Assembly: GCA_916613615.1 (NCBI GenBank)
Contig: OU744730.1
Location: forward strand, 3,100,001 to 3,164,000
Length of the DNA stretch: 64,000 bases
Source of the DNA: Steromphala cineraria
Lineage: Eukaryota; Mollusca; Gastropoda; Trochida; Trochidae
Direction of reading: 5' to 3'
The notes under the pieces: model-generated
What the model saw: the letters and a program-made list of their open reading frames with translations, nothing else
What the model was told of the DNA's origin: nothing
Database searches by the model: none
Made by a program: the position numbers and the translations under genes
Part shown: in pieces, positions 47,101 through 51,098 of the stretch
Layout: every line of letters begins with the position of its first letter
How positions within the stretch are numbered: position 1 is the stretch's first letter

Positions 47101-48428
47101 TTTAATGTTTCTTGTATATGTGGACAAATTCGAAGGAGCAGAGATTTTTATAATGCACTTTCATCAAAATTTCAAGGTAATCCTACTGGTCAGGCAAAAT
47201 GGGAAGACATTCTTGATAAACAATATGACAAAGATGAATGGTCAAATATTTATTTGATGGCAAATAGGTGCACAGAAAGTGTACAATTAAAATGGTTTCA
47301 TTTCAAAATTGCCCACAACATTTTAATGACCAGGCATAAGTTATATTTGATGAAATACATTGACTCTCCAATGTGCTCTTTCTGCAAGTCCGTACCTGAA
47401 ACAATAATACATTTAATGTGTGAATGTCCTTATTCTGTGGCTGTATGGAAAGAACTGACCAAGTGGCTGGAAACATTGTCAGAGGGAAATATTGTACTCT
47501 CACATGAAAACATTATATTTGGGAGGCTGATCGGATCTGCGAAAAACCTTAAGATTGAGTAAACGCCGGGACGGGCTCTTTGACTTTGTTATTGTTTTGC
47601 AGTTGCATGCTGGGAAAATTTTCGACCGGTTATACGACTACAATGCGCTGGAATTAAACGCCCTTCTGCTCAACGGATCATGGAATACTATAGGGAATAA
47701 ACGCATATTTACCACTATGGGTTTGAAACCAGCGGTAATAAATACCTGTTTCAAGAAAGAAACTGTATTAATTCACAGTGTAACAATGATCTGGGTCAGA
47801 CGGAATCTTATGGGATAATTTTATAACTCATTTTCATAAAGATAAAATAAATTTCTAAACGAAAAGTTTTCGGGGTAGGATTTATTACTCAGAGACAGAG
47901 ACCATAGCAGAATTGGGAAGAAAGAGTTAAAATGCTTTTAATGAAACAATGGTAAAATAAACATAGTACCAGGTTAATTTACATCGGTACCTGGTACAAT
48001 ATAAAACATGTTCAGTGAAAGAAAACAACGAACCTGCTTAGTTTGAGAGTTAGCAAGCTCCAGCAGGGCTAATAACGAACCTGCTCAGATGATCCATGTA
48101 TATAATCTATGTTAATAATGTATAATTTTACAGTTTGGAAGTGTGTCCGGAGGAAAAGCTTTCATTCATTAAAATTTTCATTGGTCATATTTCTATAGTT
48201 CTACAACTTCATTGGTTCATTAAACTAGACATTGTGCCGGGGAAAGAAATAACATTTTCATTTGTCAGATTTAATGTTCTACAACTTCATTGGTTCATTA
48301 AACTGGACATTGTGCCCGAGAAAGAAATAAAATTTAATGACACAATAATAAGCGGTAATTGTGTATATTTCTTTTCCACTAAGCCAGACACGACGGCGCC
48401 ATCAAGCAATGGCCCAGCAGTTATATGA
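2031..48428 (+). CDS. Membrane-anchored CARD - nSTAND3-type NTPase gene (multi-exon)
   Basis: Predicted gene with exons 2031-2149, 6430-6701, 25552-25616, 26113-26167, 35483-35524, 35686-35718, 35965-37133, 37404-37575, 38455-38604, 38877-38899 and 48384-48428, plus cassette 38072-38197. Every junction is GT-AG and keeps phase without a stop. The product is about 714 residues: transmembrane anchor (residues 4-22), CARD (about 46-125), charged linker (131-196), STAND-type P-loop NTPase (Walker A 233-241, Walker B 276-281) and helical region to 585, acidic repeats (586-642), Gln/Gly motif (643-692) and a Ser/Thr/Pro tail. CARDs bind other CARDs, and STAND NTPases act as nucleotide-dependent switches in immunity and cell death; both statements are family knowledge. 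Function here, and the link across the 9.5-kb last intron, are inference. The CARD and NTPase could belong to two genes if the 18.8-kb intron is wrong. Confidence 0.7.
2545..2702. repeat. Long inverted repeat (foldback element)
   Basis: A left arm with 'tgtgttttcttgacaaatac' and 'tttatctcatctcgtgaggc' is mirrored by a right arm containing 'ctcgatgagataaacatgg' and 'gtgtcaagaaaacacaaat'. The imperfect arms are about 70 bases each around a short loop near 2623. It lies in intron 1 of the CARD gene. There is no coding capacity. It is one of several unrelated hairpins in the window. Confidence 0.7.
2753..3408. mobile_element. Non-autonomous repeat with ATTCTACCATGA ends (copy 1)
   Basis: Begins ATTCTACCATGA and ends TCATGGCAGAAT, a 12-base terminal inverted repeat with one mismatch. 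A close second copy is at 62884-63563 and part of an inverted third copy at 63836-64000. It carries several TGACGTCA (CRE) palindromes near 3080-3130. A 64-codon frame (3222-3416) is disrupted in the second copy, so I do not treat it as a gene. It sits next to the hairpin at 3409-3575, as copy 2 sits next to its own hairpins. Confidence 0.65.
3409..3575. repeat. Near-perfect 167-bp palindrome
   Basis: Starts GGAGATAAACCTAGTGTG and ends CACACTAGGTTTATCTCC. The two arms of about 81 bases are essentially exact reverse complements around a central 'tgcgc'. Such a palindrome could extrude as a cruciform. The same arm sequence recurs at 62814-62883 and 63564-63835, with a degenerate relic at 19249-19318. 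Confidence 0.9.
3577..4178. repeat. 62-bp tandem satellite, about 9.5 units
   Basis: The unit reads 'ttaacctgtttaacagttg' then 'atatcctctgaagtcagg' then 'tttcttaggaac'. The phrase 'acagttga' recurs every 62 bases (3591, 3653, 3715 and onward). Units are nearly identical until the last two, which diverge. Isolated or paired degenerate units occur at about 2218-2270, 2708-2750 and 5818-5925, so the family has spread beyond the array. Confidence 0.9.
4180..5817. other. Intronic AT-rich sequence with a CRE cluster
   Basis: No exon or RNA gene is evident. At 5448-5505 there are three CRE-like words (GACGTCA, ATGACGTCAT and TATGACGTCATA) within about 55 bases. A short duplicated phrase, 'gtgcaatacggaattt', lies at about 5717-5752. 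The rest is unremarkable AT-rich intron. Confidence 0.4.
5818..5925. repeat. Two degenerate units of the 62-bp satellite
   Basis: 'attaacctgattaacagttg' and 'attaacctgataaactattg' each lead into 'atatcctatgaagtcag', matching the array at 3577-4178 with substitutions. They lie 1.6 kb past the main array. Confidence 0.8.
6430..6701 (+). CDS. CARD-domain exon
   Basis: The acceptor 'tcattgcag' precedes 6430 and the donor CAG|GTAAGA follows 6701. The exon reads S-G-Q-M-S-H-K-D and then a six-helix-like death-fold sequence: 'LRKHYEYLRDNL' (helix 1), 'LIDYLYQEDVL' (helix 2), 'LTRPEYDNLM', 'KEKIRQLIKILE', and 'KFAKFLHSLE' ending 'VIDYL'. The pattern of acidic and hydrophobic residues, about 80 residues long, matches caspase recruitment domains. 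CARDs form homotypic filaments with other CARD proteins, which is family knowledge. The ATG at 6437 could start a shorter isoform without the membrane anchor. The exon ends in phase 1, compatible with 25552. Confidence 0.85.
6702..8440. other. Start of the 18.8-kb intron; hairpin and weak ORFs only
   Basis: Contains no convincing exon. An inverted repeat at 7660-7777 is listed separately. At 8156-8257 a 34-codon frame starts MESDDDLFLTQ just downstream of CCAAT and CACGTG words (about 8042-8052). It may be a relic first exon of a transposon gene, but it has no donor or partner exon that I can see. Confidence 0.35.
7660..7777. repeat. Inverted repeat (foldback)
   Basis: The left arm contains 'ggttaaggtac' and 'ggtcttggtgcctgtagata'. 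The right arm contains 'tatctacaggcaccaagacc' and 'gtaccttaacc'. Arms are about 45 bases around a G-rich loop. No coding content. Confidence 0.85.
8445..8523 (+). repeat. tRNA-derived SINE-like sequence
   Basis: An A-box-like 'tagccgagcgttctaaggcg' and a perfect B box 'ggttcgaatcc' (8502-8512) are spaced as in a Leu/Ser-type tRNA. The 5' and 3' ends do not pair into an acceptor stem, so this is not a functional tRNA gene. A related copy lies at 13951-14026 on the minus strand, which favours a SINE family over a single tRNA pseudogene. Confidence 0.6.
8525..11129. other. AT-rich intron, no feature recognised
   Basis: Long AT-rich stretch with only short chance reading frames on both strands and no splice-supported exon. 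The frames at 10186-10368, 10417-10623 and 10732-10920 show no family features. Confidence 0.4.
11130..11240 (+). repeat. Interstitial telomere-like (TTAGGG) tract
   Basis: Repeated TTAGGG words, partly degenerate (ttagag, tgaggg, tttggg), beginning with about three near-exact units at 11136. TTAGGG is the telomere unit of most non-arthropod animals including molluscs. The tract is internal and decayed, so it is an interstitial relic. Confidence 0.85.
11312..11600 (-). mobile_element. TTAA-target MITE (piggyBac-like), one end lost
   Basis: Begins AGGGGCAGTAGCACGTTTTTT directly after TTAA (11308-11311). It matches the complete copy at 50739-51094 in reverse orientation: shared blocks include 'tcattacacaag', 'ggcggccatttttgtgtgaa' and 'gcatggctaaactttacgtt'. 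Similarity fades near 11600, so the second terminus is missing or diverged. Confidence 0.75.
11902..11945 (+). promoter_or_regulatory. ETS + CRE promoter core
   Basis: An ETS site, CCGGAAGT (11902-11909), overlaps a full CRE, TGACGTCA (11909-11916), with a second half-CRE (TGACGT) and 'gccgccat' shortly after. This pairing is common at TATA-less housekeeping promoters, which is established knowledge. It lies 216 bases before an ATG that runs into a consensus donor, so it probably drives a transcript on the plus strand. Confidence 0.5.
12132..12174 (+). CDS. Putative first coding exon (MPYSDNLWAALFAS)
   Basis: The ATG at 12132 opens 14 codons plus one base, ending at a strong donor TCTG|GTGAGT. 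It lies downstream of the ETS/CRE promoter. It ends in phase 1 with a leftover G, the same phase and base as the CARD exon. It could therefore splice to 25552 and give an anchor-less, CARD-less form of the NTPase protein. It could equally be the first exon of an independent gene whose other exons I did not find. An upstream ATG in another frame (12104) also reaches the donor. Confidence 0.35.
12175..13950. other. AT-rich intron
   Basis: No exon recognised. A short (TTTA)n run lies near 13047-13066. The rest is AT-rich, with an acceptor-like 'tatttttacag' near 13297 that leads quickly to stops in the phases tested. Confidence 0.35.
13951..14026 (-). repeat. tRNA-derived SINE-like sequence
   Basis: On the minus strand it reads 'ggcctttatagccgggttg' then 'caaaggcg', and ends with a B-box-like 'gagttcgaaaccagcc'. 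It aligns with the sequence at 8445-8523, sharing the 'tagccg...aaggcg...gagcg...ttcgaa.ccagcc' pattern. The acceptor stem is not conserved. Confidence 0.55.
14243..14400. repeat. Inverted repeat (foldback)
   Basis: The left arm (ataagttagatcaaaacc, then 'gataatgtaagccc') is mirrored by the right arm ('gggcttacattatcaacaac', then 'ggttttgatcctacacttat'). Arms are about 65 bases with scattered mismatches. Confidence 0.8.
14405..15433. other. Intron sequence before the DIRS fragment
   Basis: No confident gene. A TTGACGTCAC word lies near 15125 and short frames exist at 15030-15230, but without domain or splice support. Confidence 0.3.
15434..16660 (+). pseudogene. DIRS-type retrotransposon fragment: SR-rich region and broken reverse transcriptase
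   Basis: First frame, 15434-15964: a Ser/Arg-rich stretch, then 'GRLGIFWSNCTILEDPFML' and 'LLEKRAI', the leader usual before DIRS-like reverse transcriptases. A stop and frame change near 15962 break it. The next frame (15966-16550) continues with 'APGFYSSNFLVTKKN', motif A 'FDLQDAYLHVPI' and 'ILPFGISTAPWFF'. The catalytic box reads YIHDCL where YxDD is expected, so one active-site Asp is His. Another frame shift follows, with 'LRDWQSLLGLLTSAQ' readable near 16560-16615. No tyrosine recombinase or RNase H core is left. This is a dead, truncated copy of markedly higher GC than its surroundings. Confidence 0.8.
16769..17428 (+). mobile_element. AGCTCATCAGG-family repeat, copy 1
   Basis: Starts AGCTCATCAGGTCTGGAGG after a run of T and ends 'gatgagctacagagtccatc'. 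Inside are diverged repeats of 'gaaagctgaaactttgtgta...gactccttgactagtgagga...'. The copy nested in the LINE at 43643-44362 defines the family boundaries. No protein is encoded. Confidence 0.6.
17429..17765 (+). repeat. Partial AGCTCATCAGG-family sequence
   Basis: Contains the same internal units (for example 'aaagctgcaactttgtgcaa' near 17573 and 'aaagctgaatcttgtgtaca' near 17726) without clear termini. It abuts the tandem array at 17780. Confidence 0.5.
17780..18420 (+). repeat. Tandem repeat of about 170 bp, four units, with (CGTC)n head
   Basis: Starts with a run of 'cgtc' repeats (17787-17812). 'ccgctc(a/t)taactc' then recurs at 17843, 18013, 18183 and 18355, giving periods of 170-172 bases. 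Units diverge by many substitutions. Frames across it are open by chance only. Confidence 0.8.
18421..19467. other. Intron with repeat relics
   Basis: Holds reverse-orientation fragments of the AGCTCATCAGG family near 18560-18660. At 19249-19318 there is a degenerate arm of the hairpin family seen at 3409-3575 ('caatccagtatatcatgtct'). No exon was seen. Confidence 0.45.
19468..20065 (+). mobile_element. AGCTCATCAGG-family repeat, copy 2
   Basis: Begins AGCTCATCTTGCCTGAAAGG after TTTTT and contains several diverged internal units ('gaaagctga...cttgtgta...gactccttgact'). The right terminus is not clear and may be deleted. Confidence 0.5.
20703..22226 (+). mobile_element. Tc1-like DNA transposon with TA target duplication
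   Basis: Inverted ends of about 31 bases: the left reads AACTCACGGGCAAAAGAAAC, the right is its complement ending CCCGTGAGTT. TA flanks both sides (20701-20702 and 22227-22228). The element encloses one transposase frame on the plus strand. The ends are nearly identical, which points to a fairly recent insertion even though the gene is broken. Confidence 0.92.
20979..21950 (+). pseudogene. Tc1-like transposase, inactivated
   Basis: The ancestral start is probably the ATG at 20979 (MPRLSKEER), where a TAA at 21006-21008 now interrupts. An open frame resumes from 21021 for 309 codons. It has helix-turn-helix regions ('HLARIFGCTRATITRL', 'GRPRITPEN'), the first catalytic Asp in 'ILFTDESRFQLF', 'GGGSVMVWGGI', and the catalytic Glu in 'SPDMSPIEHLWD'. 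The middle motif that normally carries the second Asp is shortened to 'HVILPHTARIV', an in-frame loss of several codons including that Asp. With a nonsense codon and a missing active-site residue, the protein cannot catalyse cut-and-paste transposition. Confidence 0.9.
22230..23320. other. AT-rich intron, no feature recognised
   Basis: Very AT-rich. Short frames only (for example 22702-22893 minus). No repeats or splice-supported coding sequence were seen. Confidence 0.4.
23325..23603 (-). CDS. Hypothetical small coiled-coil protein
   Basis: The ATG at 23603 (minus) opens a 92-codon frame starting MGQAKDIMKAINQLKRSN and continuing with a heptad-like helix ('ELSELLKLLKQQLSEMCRF'), an acidic/polar section, and a short C-terminus ending SLPSFQC. 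Composition and codon use look coding rather than random. The frame is open further upstream, but that part is hydrophobic and AT-rich and probably non-coding. It lies antisense within the large intron of the CARD gene. I do not recognise the family. It could be a single exon of a larger antisense gene or a retrocopy. Confidence 0.4.
   Translation of the reverse strand: MGQAKDIMKAINQLKRSNEKVNRKFSRELSELLKLLKQQLSEMCRFIGLADDTDTRSVVTEEDNCVASRESIMSQSPEVLLASWPSLPSFQC
23975..24620 (-). pseudogene. Hypothetical antisense frame broken by a frameshift
   Basis: The ATG at 24620 opens 116 codons (MPLKNFIYMPTPF...; 'EEYRVQFSKYLVEFEI', 'KLLEIWKNDTM', 'MWMERENLLMK') that stop at 24270. The other frame continues from 24277 to 23975 with a basic then polar sequence ('KKFKRSSHRGHRQRRQNR', 'ERDPQQTQHLDQQ'). 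There is no ATG at the junction (the second frame begins with TTG), so this reads as one interrupted coding sequence of about 215 codons rather than two genes. The family is not recognised. The globular N-half followed by a basic Arg/His/Gln-rich tail resembles structural or ORF1-like proteins of mobile elements, but that is only a guess. Confidence 0.4.
24625..25050. other. Intron sequence with a short repeated phrase
   Basis: 'aactcaccaatcaag' occurs twice (about 24869 and 24951) with a partly matching flanking phrase about 80 bases apart. No coding sequence. Confidence 0.35.
25056..25181. repeat. 29-bp tandem repeat in which each unit is a palindrome
   Basis: Units start at 25056, 25085, 25114 and 25143, exactly 29 bases apart, with a partial fifth. 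The core CAGTAAATACATGTATTTACTG is itself a perfect palindrome in the fourth unit and nearly so in the others. An (AT)n run follows at about 25186. Confidence 0.9.
25552..25616 (+). CDS. Linker exon of the CARD-NTPase gene
   Basis: Acceptor ...TTTGAAG and donor AAAAG|GTACAC. It enters in phase 1 (G from the CARD exon plus GT gives Gly) and leaves in phase 0, encoding LSLRKEFQDGSLEEHEHDTE plus K, highly charged and probably helical. The next exon continues in phase, and the reading frame is open only in the phase that the flanking exons require. Confidence 0.6.
25840..26112. other. Intron with (TAA)n microsatellite
   Basis: A 'taataataataataataa' run lies at about 25828-25846. The rest is a short intron between two linker exons. 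Confidence 0.5.
26113..26167 (+). CDS. Linker exon of the CARD-NTPase gene, abutting the minisatellite
   Basis: Acceptor 'aaatgtacag' and donor GAAG|GTAAGA. Phase 0 in and phase 1 out; encodes ELKKKHEREIEELPSKFE, a charged coiled-coil-like helix. The donor is only a few bases from the first unit of the 9-kb 36-bp array. Confidence 0.65.
26170..35105. repeat. Giant 36-bp minisatellite array (about 9 kb)
   Basis: Roughly 245 units of a 36-base motif built from 'gaggttgagattgatgcaag' and 'gagtcagttgttgtgt'. The plus strand is G+T rich and nearly free of C. Because 36 is a multiple of 3, several frames stay open for hundreds of codons (for example the minus-strand 12-residue repeat LHQSQPHTTTDS). 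Higher-order structure is visible: blocks offset by about 2.1 kb (26.2-28.3 kb against 28.3-30.4 kb) and a 681-base block present three times (near 32387, 33068 and 33749). From 31470 to 31650 a variant unit with 'ttgtgattgttgcaggg' is locally amplified. The array fills one intron of the CARD-NTPase gene. Confidence 0.95.
35106..35482. other. Intron end after the minisatellite
   Basis: AT-rich, no feature except the acceptor tract before 35483 ('ctcttattttag'). Confidence 0.4.
35483..35524 (+). CDS. Short linker exon
   Basis: Acceptor 'cttattttag', donor GACG|GTGAGT. Enters and leaves in phase 1; encodes PELYKPKIPADID. Proline-rich spacer between the coiled coil and the NTPase. Confidence 0.65.
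35686..35718 (+). CDS. Short linker exon
   Basis: Acceptor 'gattttttcag', donor TGGA|GTAAGT. Phase 1 in and out; encodes TKKTQIMDLW. A cassette-compatible micro-exon. Confidence 0.55.
35965..37133 (+). CDS. STAND-type (nSTAND3-like) P-loop NTPase exon
   Basis: Acceptor 'gtgtgctgcag', donor ACAG|GTCAGT; 389 codons. It begins RTQEEVDFLTPGM, the conserved lead-in of this NTPase group, then 'WVTITGNAGDGKTT' (Walker A; P-loop Lys and Thr intact), 'RVIMFDDRFGAF' (Walker B) and 'TKVIFISRKNVV' (sensor-like strand), followed by a helical region ('RDERLQILDYYLKQGG', 'YSKLKAKKPD') and a C-terminal winged-helix-like part ('GVCVFAHPSIYESVL'). The motifs and order match the nSTAND3 family common in molluscs, often joined to death-fold domains. 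All catalytic residues that I can identify are present. A codon-level read of 1,169 bases without a stop makes this the firmest exon in the window. An ATG in the upstream intron (35895) is in frame, but the acceptor is stronger evidence. Confidence 0.92.
37404..37601 (+). CDS. Acidic-repeat exon with alternative stop
   Basis: Acceptor 'ttaccttgtag', phase 0. Encodes three repeats of about ten residues (ASGESDAEDE, ASGESDAEDM, ASGESDDDED), then 'LGAASSVTVQDSPQEQTTR'. Two ends are possible. Splicing at GCAG|GTCTTT (37575) continues the protein in phase 1 to 38072 or 38455. Read-through adds GLFQSSIK and stops at the TAA at 37599-37601. The acidic stretch is probably a flexible linker. Confidence 0.75.
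   Translation, partial: NRSGESDAEDEASGESDAEDMASGESDDDEDEASGLGAASSVTVQDSPQEQTTRALAGLFQSSIK
38072..38197 (+). CDS. Possible cassette exon
   Basis: A pyrimidine-rich acceptor ('cttcttgttcttttcaaaccag') and donor GCTG|GTATCT bound 126 bases, exactly 42 codons, phase 1 in and out. It could be included or skipped without changing the frame. Encodes 'DTLANQIAQHLVSTP' and 'SQLQLESLPEATGSQRYA'. A weaker acceptor at 38020 would add 17 codons in the same frame. Another frame also reads plausibly ('SYNWSPYQRQQALNDM'), so the reading is uncertain. Confidence 0.4.
38455..38604 (+). CDS. Gln/Gly-rich strand-turn exon (possible amyloid-like motif)
   Basis: Acceptor 'aactgttttcag', donor CGAG|GTAGAG; phase 1 in and out. 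With the G from 37575 it reads V then HQNLTVNVTQQQFGDVSVEA, DTIGNMTLGGQQHIHQ and a Lys/Gln tail. The alternation of beta-branched residues with G-D and G-N turns looks like two short strand-turn-strand repeats. Functional amyloid motifs in immune adaptors (RHIM-type) have a similar style, but the classical I/V-Q-I/V/L-G core is not present exactly. The role is inference. Confidence 0.65.
38877..38899 (+). CDS. Micro-exon near the C-terminus
   Basis: Acceptor 'cctttttacag', donor AAAG|GTAAGG... 23 bases, phase 1 in and phase 0 out; encodes D-GTSASNK with the upstream G. It can splice to 38971 (into the C-rich repeat) or to 48384. Confidence 0.5.
38971..39987 (+). CDS. Alternative terminal exon reading into the C-rich minisatellite
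   Basis: A strong acceptor ('tttttgtctttcag') enters the 40-bp array in phase 0. The frame stays open to 39984, about 338 codons, giving a Pro/Ser/Leu-rich repeat tail ('HLLPDSLSTPSPSTSP'-like). It is compatible in phase with the micro-exon at 38877. Openness is partly a consequence of the repeat and its lack of purines, so translation is doubtful. I prefer 48384-48428 as the real end because it has a poly(A) signal. Confidence 0.25.
38980..40490 (+). repeat. 40-bp C/T-rich minisatellite with 80-bp higher-order units
   Basis: The unit is about 40 bases: 'ccccgactctctatcaaccc' then 'ctccttcctccacatctcct'. From about 39985 to 40330, two variants alternate to make an 80-base unit ('ctaaaaacccttccttcctc' with 'ctatcaacccctcctttctc'). 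The strand is almost all C and T, with few G. It starts immediately after an acceptor-like site at 38970. Confidence 0.93.
40491..42039. other. Last intron, upstream of the LINE
   Basis: An acceptor-like 'tttttgtctccctttag' at about 40717 leads to a 56-codon open stretch ending 40885, but with no donor or partner. 'ttaagggtatagtctaccc' at 40922 resembles the complement of 'tagactatacccttaa' at 54138, suggesting another dispersed element. The rest is AT-rich. Confidence 0.35.
42132..43333 (+). pseudogene. LINE endonuclease (APE-type) domain
   Basis: The ATG at 42132 starts MKPTMNREKLKILSLNCRSL. The frame breaks near 42540 and resumes as 'ELQENSRYIISGDWNIVLDS'. Visible endonuclease motifs are 'LNCRSL', 'FCLQDVHF' (Asp where Glu is usual), 'SGDWN', 'SRLDFFLVS' and 'NSDHSIIS'. 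A Lys/Glu-rich helical linker follows. The protein would nick target DNA to prime reverse transcription; this copy cannot be translated intact. Confidence 0.88.
43643..44362 (+). mobile_element. AGCTCATCAGG-family repeat nested in the LINE, TTTTT target duplication
   Basis: The LINE protein reads across the insertion (…FSTEFLN | FFWNDL…), which fixes the boundaries. The element begins AGCTCATCAGGTCTGAAAGA and ends GAGCCCATGGCTCTA, between T runs of 5 and 8 bases. The uninterrupted site would be eight T residues, so the duplication is about TTTTT. Internally it has three or four units of 'gactccttggccaatg(g/a)gga' and 'ccatgaccccaaatgggg'. No protein is encoded. Confidence 0.85.
44484..45531 (+). 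mobile_element. Second nested insertion: ATCCCACCGGT-ended tandem-repeat element
   Basis: Ends are inverted: 'tatcccaccggt' near 44511 and 'accggtgggata' near 45520. Inside are five units with 'aacctttcatgaacagagtc' at 44606, 44771, 44944, 45109 and 45281, spaced 165, 173, 165 and 172 bases, so two unit types alternate. A 'gacggacggacggacatacagac'-like run precedes the right end. It interrupts the LINE between PKGNK and NWRLISLLN. Short frames in the units are not genes. Confidence 0.8.
46137..47562 (+). pseudogene. LINE C-terminal region (thumb and Cys-rich domain)
   Basis: After a frame change the LINE continues 'FSGLKINADKTRLIWIG', then 'KFKLLGIEFDVELNDMI' and 'LYKLNHLFSAIPSPP'-like sequence to a TAG at 46522. 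From 46534 it is open for 342 codons, with 'KPKDGGISGPNIKNT' and a Cys/His cluster 'PMCSFCKSVPETIIHLMCEC' before 47562. This region normally follows the reverse transcriptase in L1-clade ORF2. Beyond 47562 a further frame (47555-47818) has a different composition and may be flanking sequence. Confidence 0.8.
47820..48383. other. Intron between LINE and last exon, with a 78-bp duplication
   Basis: 'ctacaacttcattggttcat' occurs twice (about 48201 and 48279), each followed by 'taaact.gacattgtgcc', a local tandem duplication of about 78 bases. A pyrimidine tract 'tttcttttccactaag' leads into 48384. Confidence 0.5.
48384..48428 (+). CDS. Terminal exon of the CARD-NTPase gene (predicted)
   Basis: Acceptor 'atttcttttccactaag' at 48383. 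In phase 0, as required by the micro-exon at 38877-38899, it encodes PDTTAPSSNGPAVI and stops at TGA 48426-48428. The Ser/Thr/Pro composition continues that of the upstream exon. A different frame reads 'MAQQLYDLLRHMTRLTGRQ' to a TAA at 48466, so another partner exon is possible. Confidence 0.45.
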   Translation, partial: PDTTAPSSNGPAVI

Positions 48429-48463
48429 CCTGTTACGACACATGACTAGACTCACTGGACGTC

Positions 48464-48469
48464 AATAAA
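48464..48469 (+). terminator. Poly(A) signal AATAAA
   Basis: AATAAA begins 36 bases after the predicted stop at 48428, followed by 'ctgacacctcacacctgtta' and a T-rich, GT-containing stretch. This supports a transcript end near 48490. Confidence 0.55.
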
Positions 48470-48494
48470 CTGACACCTCACACCTGTTATCTGT

Positions 48495-50738
48495 AACATC
48501 CGGCTTTTTGATAAACAACTTCAAATGGCAGATTCCTCGTCGTCTTCGAGGCACTTTTTAATGTGTATTAGATGTAACTGCAGACTATTAAATTTTAAAC
48601 TTCTTTGAGAGGCATTTTAGAAATTGGAATGACAAAGACGTTGTCATCCATATATTCCTCTGCATTATTGTTAAATTTATTATACAAATTTAAAACAATG
48701 TTATTTAAGAACGAAAAATTATAGATAAAAATTATAAGATGAGAACATTGCTTTTTTTGTAAACCCCATTACCTATCACTCAGTTACATGATTTCACTGA
48801 ATAATGAGACAAACATATGTTTATCTACATTGCATATTTAGGCAATAAGAAAACATTAATATCATACTTCACTCTTTTATTGGATACTTCATCTTCTTAA
48901 ACTGTGAGAAATATTATGTTCTTTTTAGAAAATTTAGGGAAAAAACTAGTCATATGATTTAATCATATTTTTTTCGTGAAAAAAAAGGGTAATGAATGGA
49001 TTGATCACAAGTTAAAAACTTATTTAAAAAAACCGTTCCAGTATAATTATTTTTGAATAAATGTAACAGGAAGGGTGATAGGGGCTTATTTTTGCTCATA
49101 TTTTGTTATATGATTGTTAAATCACAAACCTATTCATACCTAGAACGAAGTTATCATATTTATAAAATGAAGAATAATATCGCGTCTAAATATCTGATTA
49201 TCCTGCCTCAACGGTGATCGGGGAAAAAGTCACAGTCCTTCATTCACTTCAACTACCTAAAACAACTGACTAAAAGCTCTGTCATGAAAGCATTCTTGTA
49301 TTTCTATATAAACTTCCTTTTCTTTTGAGATCACCATCCATCAACTGTAACATAACTGTTGTTTCCCGGAGCGCTATCAACATTTAAACCACTAAAAGCT
49401 CAGAGATAATTCATCCTTTCGGACAATGAAATGAAGTAGGGGGACAAATGCTTGGTGGTAATTGTGCAACAAAAGTATGGAATTCATTAAATCCTGATAT
49501 CCAAAATAAAGATACACATAACACAGTTTCAAAAATACAAATTACTGTGATATTCAATATTTATTAAATTATAAAATGATAAATATTGTTAACAAAGACA
49601 ACATAAGATAAGTCATAACATGTGGCCTATCATCAGTCAACTTAATTTCAACACACAGAACTTATTTGAAACACCAAACATTTCAATAAACATTACTATC
49701 ATAAAATATTGTGATTTTTCCCTAGGCAAATTCGTGACTTTTTTCCGATTACCGTGTCAGATGCGGTCACGGATTTCAAAACGATGTACACTATTTTCAA
49801 CAAAGCATACAAGATAGAAATCATTCCTCTATTTGAAAGGGTTTGTTAAAAGCACTGAACTTAGAACGAGGATTAAAACGTTGTTCTCATATCATTAAGG
49901 CTTAAATTGTATGGAAATGATATATTTCGAAAAAAAAAGATTGACAAAATGATAAAAAGTTTAGCCACGCGTTCATGCTTTAGCGAAGTAAACCTACTAA
50001 CGTTACAAAGAAAGTACTATTTCAAAACAAAGACGTTGTATTTATCATATATGCTGAAAAGTAGCACATAGACGGAACTTAAATGCAATAACATTTAAAA
50101 ATAACATACATAAAAAGTTTCATTCTCTACGTTGATCCTCTTTGTAATAAATCATTTTATTAAAATGTAGCCCAACTGGCCATTGAGTGTGTTACGACGA
50201 AGCTTTGACTATGCTAAAGGCTTTATCAAATAATAGTGCTTTCGTTAGAATTTTATGATATTGGGGTAAAAATCATATTTTTTTATGGGGCGATCACACT
50301 TACGTTACGAAACCCGAGGTAACACCAAGGTTACGAAATCATCTACAGCTGCCGGGCGGTGCCCAGTTCGTGTCACGTGACCGCGTTACGCAACTAAAAA
50401 AAGTTCCGCGAACTCTCATTACCTCAGGTGATTAGCGTTGTCAGACCTGCGATTAGTCTCCCTTTAAGGGTAAAAATAATAACCCACTAAATGTGGTAAT
50501 TTTATTACTAAAACATTACTTGTATAAAACAAGTCTTAAAAATACTAAGCCCAATTTTATATTTTCCCAAAGAGAAATATTAAACTACTACAAAGCTACA
50601 AAATATATAGCTTTTTCAAATACCAACCCAGCAAAATTCTATACTTTTTGGTCATCTTTCCATACACTTCTATCCAATGTATCTGATGCATGATCTATTG
50701 ATATATAAACTCATCATACTTCTATATGAACCTATTAA
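48495..50738. other. Intergenic AT-rich sequence
   Basis: No gene recognised. A GC-richer island at 50285-50470 contains CACGTGAC and repeated 'gttacg' words but no coding frame. Confidence 0.4.
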
Positions 50739-51094
50739 AGGGGCAGTAGCACGTTTTTAGGGGGAATATAAGGTGATGTCAGGAAAATGAAAATAAATGG
50801 TTCCAATTGAAAGACAATGTATTCAAACTAAATGAAACAGTAATAATTCAATTATATAACGTAAAGTTCAGCCATGCGATTCATTTTTCTTACAAAAATG
50901 AATTAAAGGTGTTCACACAAAAATGGCCGCCAATGGATTTTATGTGAAGCCTCATATTTTGTCCTTTGACTATGGGTGATGGGCTTGTGTAATGAGATTG
51001 TTGATACTGTCAATATGATACATTTAGCATTTACTTACAATTATAAGTGAAATATTTAAAATGTAAAATTATCAAAAAACGTGCTACTGCCCCT
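50739..51094 (+). mobile_element. Complete TTAA-target MITE (piggyBac-like)
   Basis: Terminal repeats AGGGGCAGTAGCACGTTTTT and its complement, each flanked by TTAA (50735-50738 and 51095-51098); 356 bases, no protein. The TTAA duplication is the hallmark of piggyBac-type integration. The related copy at 11312 lies in the opposite orientation. Confidence 0.9.
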
Positions 51095-51098
51095 TTAA

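Larger units (their letters stand above)
42040..47562 (+). mobile_element. L1/Tx1-like LINE, degenerate, with two nested insertions
   Basis: Carries an APE-type endonuclease, a reverse transcriptase and a Cys-rich C-terminal domain in the same order and strand as L1-clade ORF2. The coding sequence is broken by frameshifts near 42540, 43310, 46120-46216 and 46522, and split by insertions at 43643-44362 and about 44484-45531. It lies in the last intron of the CARD-NTPase gene, in sense orientation. The 5' and 3' ends are not defined; the 5' limit given is approximate. Confidence 0.9.

Noticed and set aside
47555..47818. Separate 87-codon gene after the LINE
   Set aside because: No recognised domain and no splice support; may be degraded LINE or flanking sequence.
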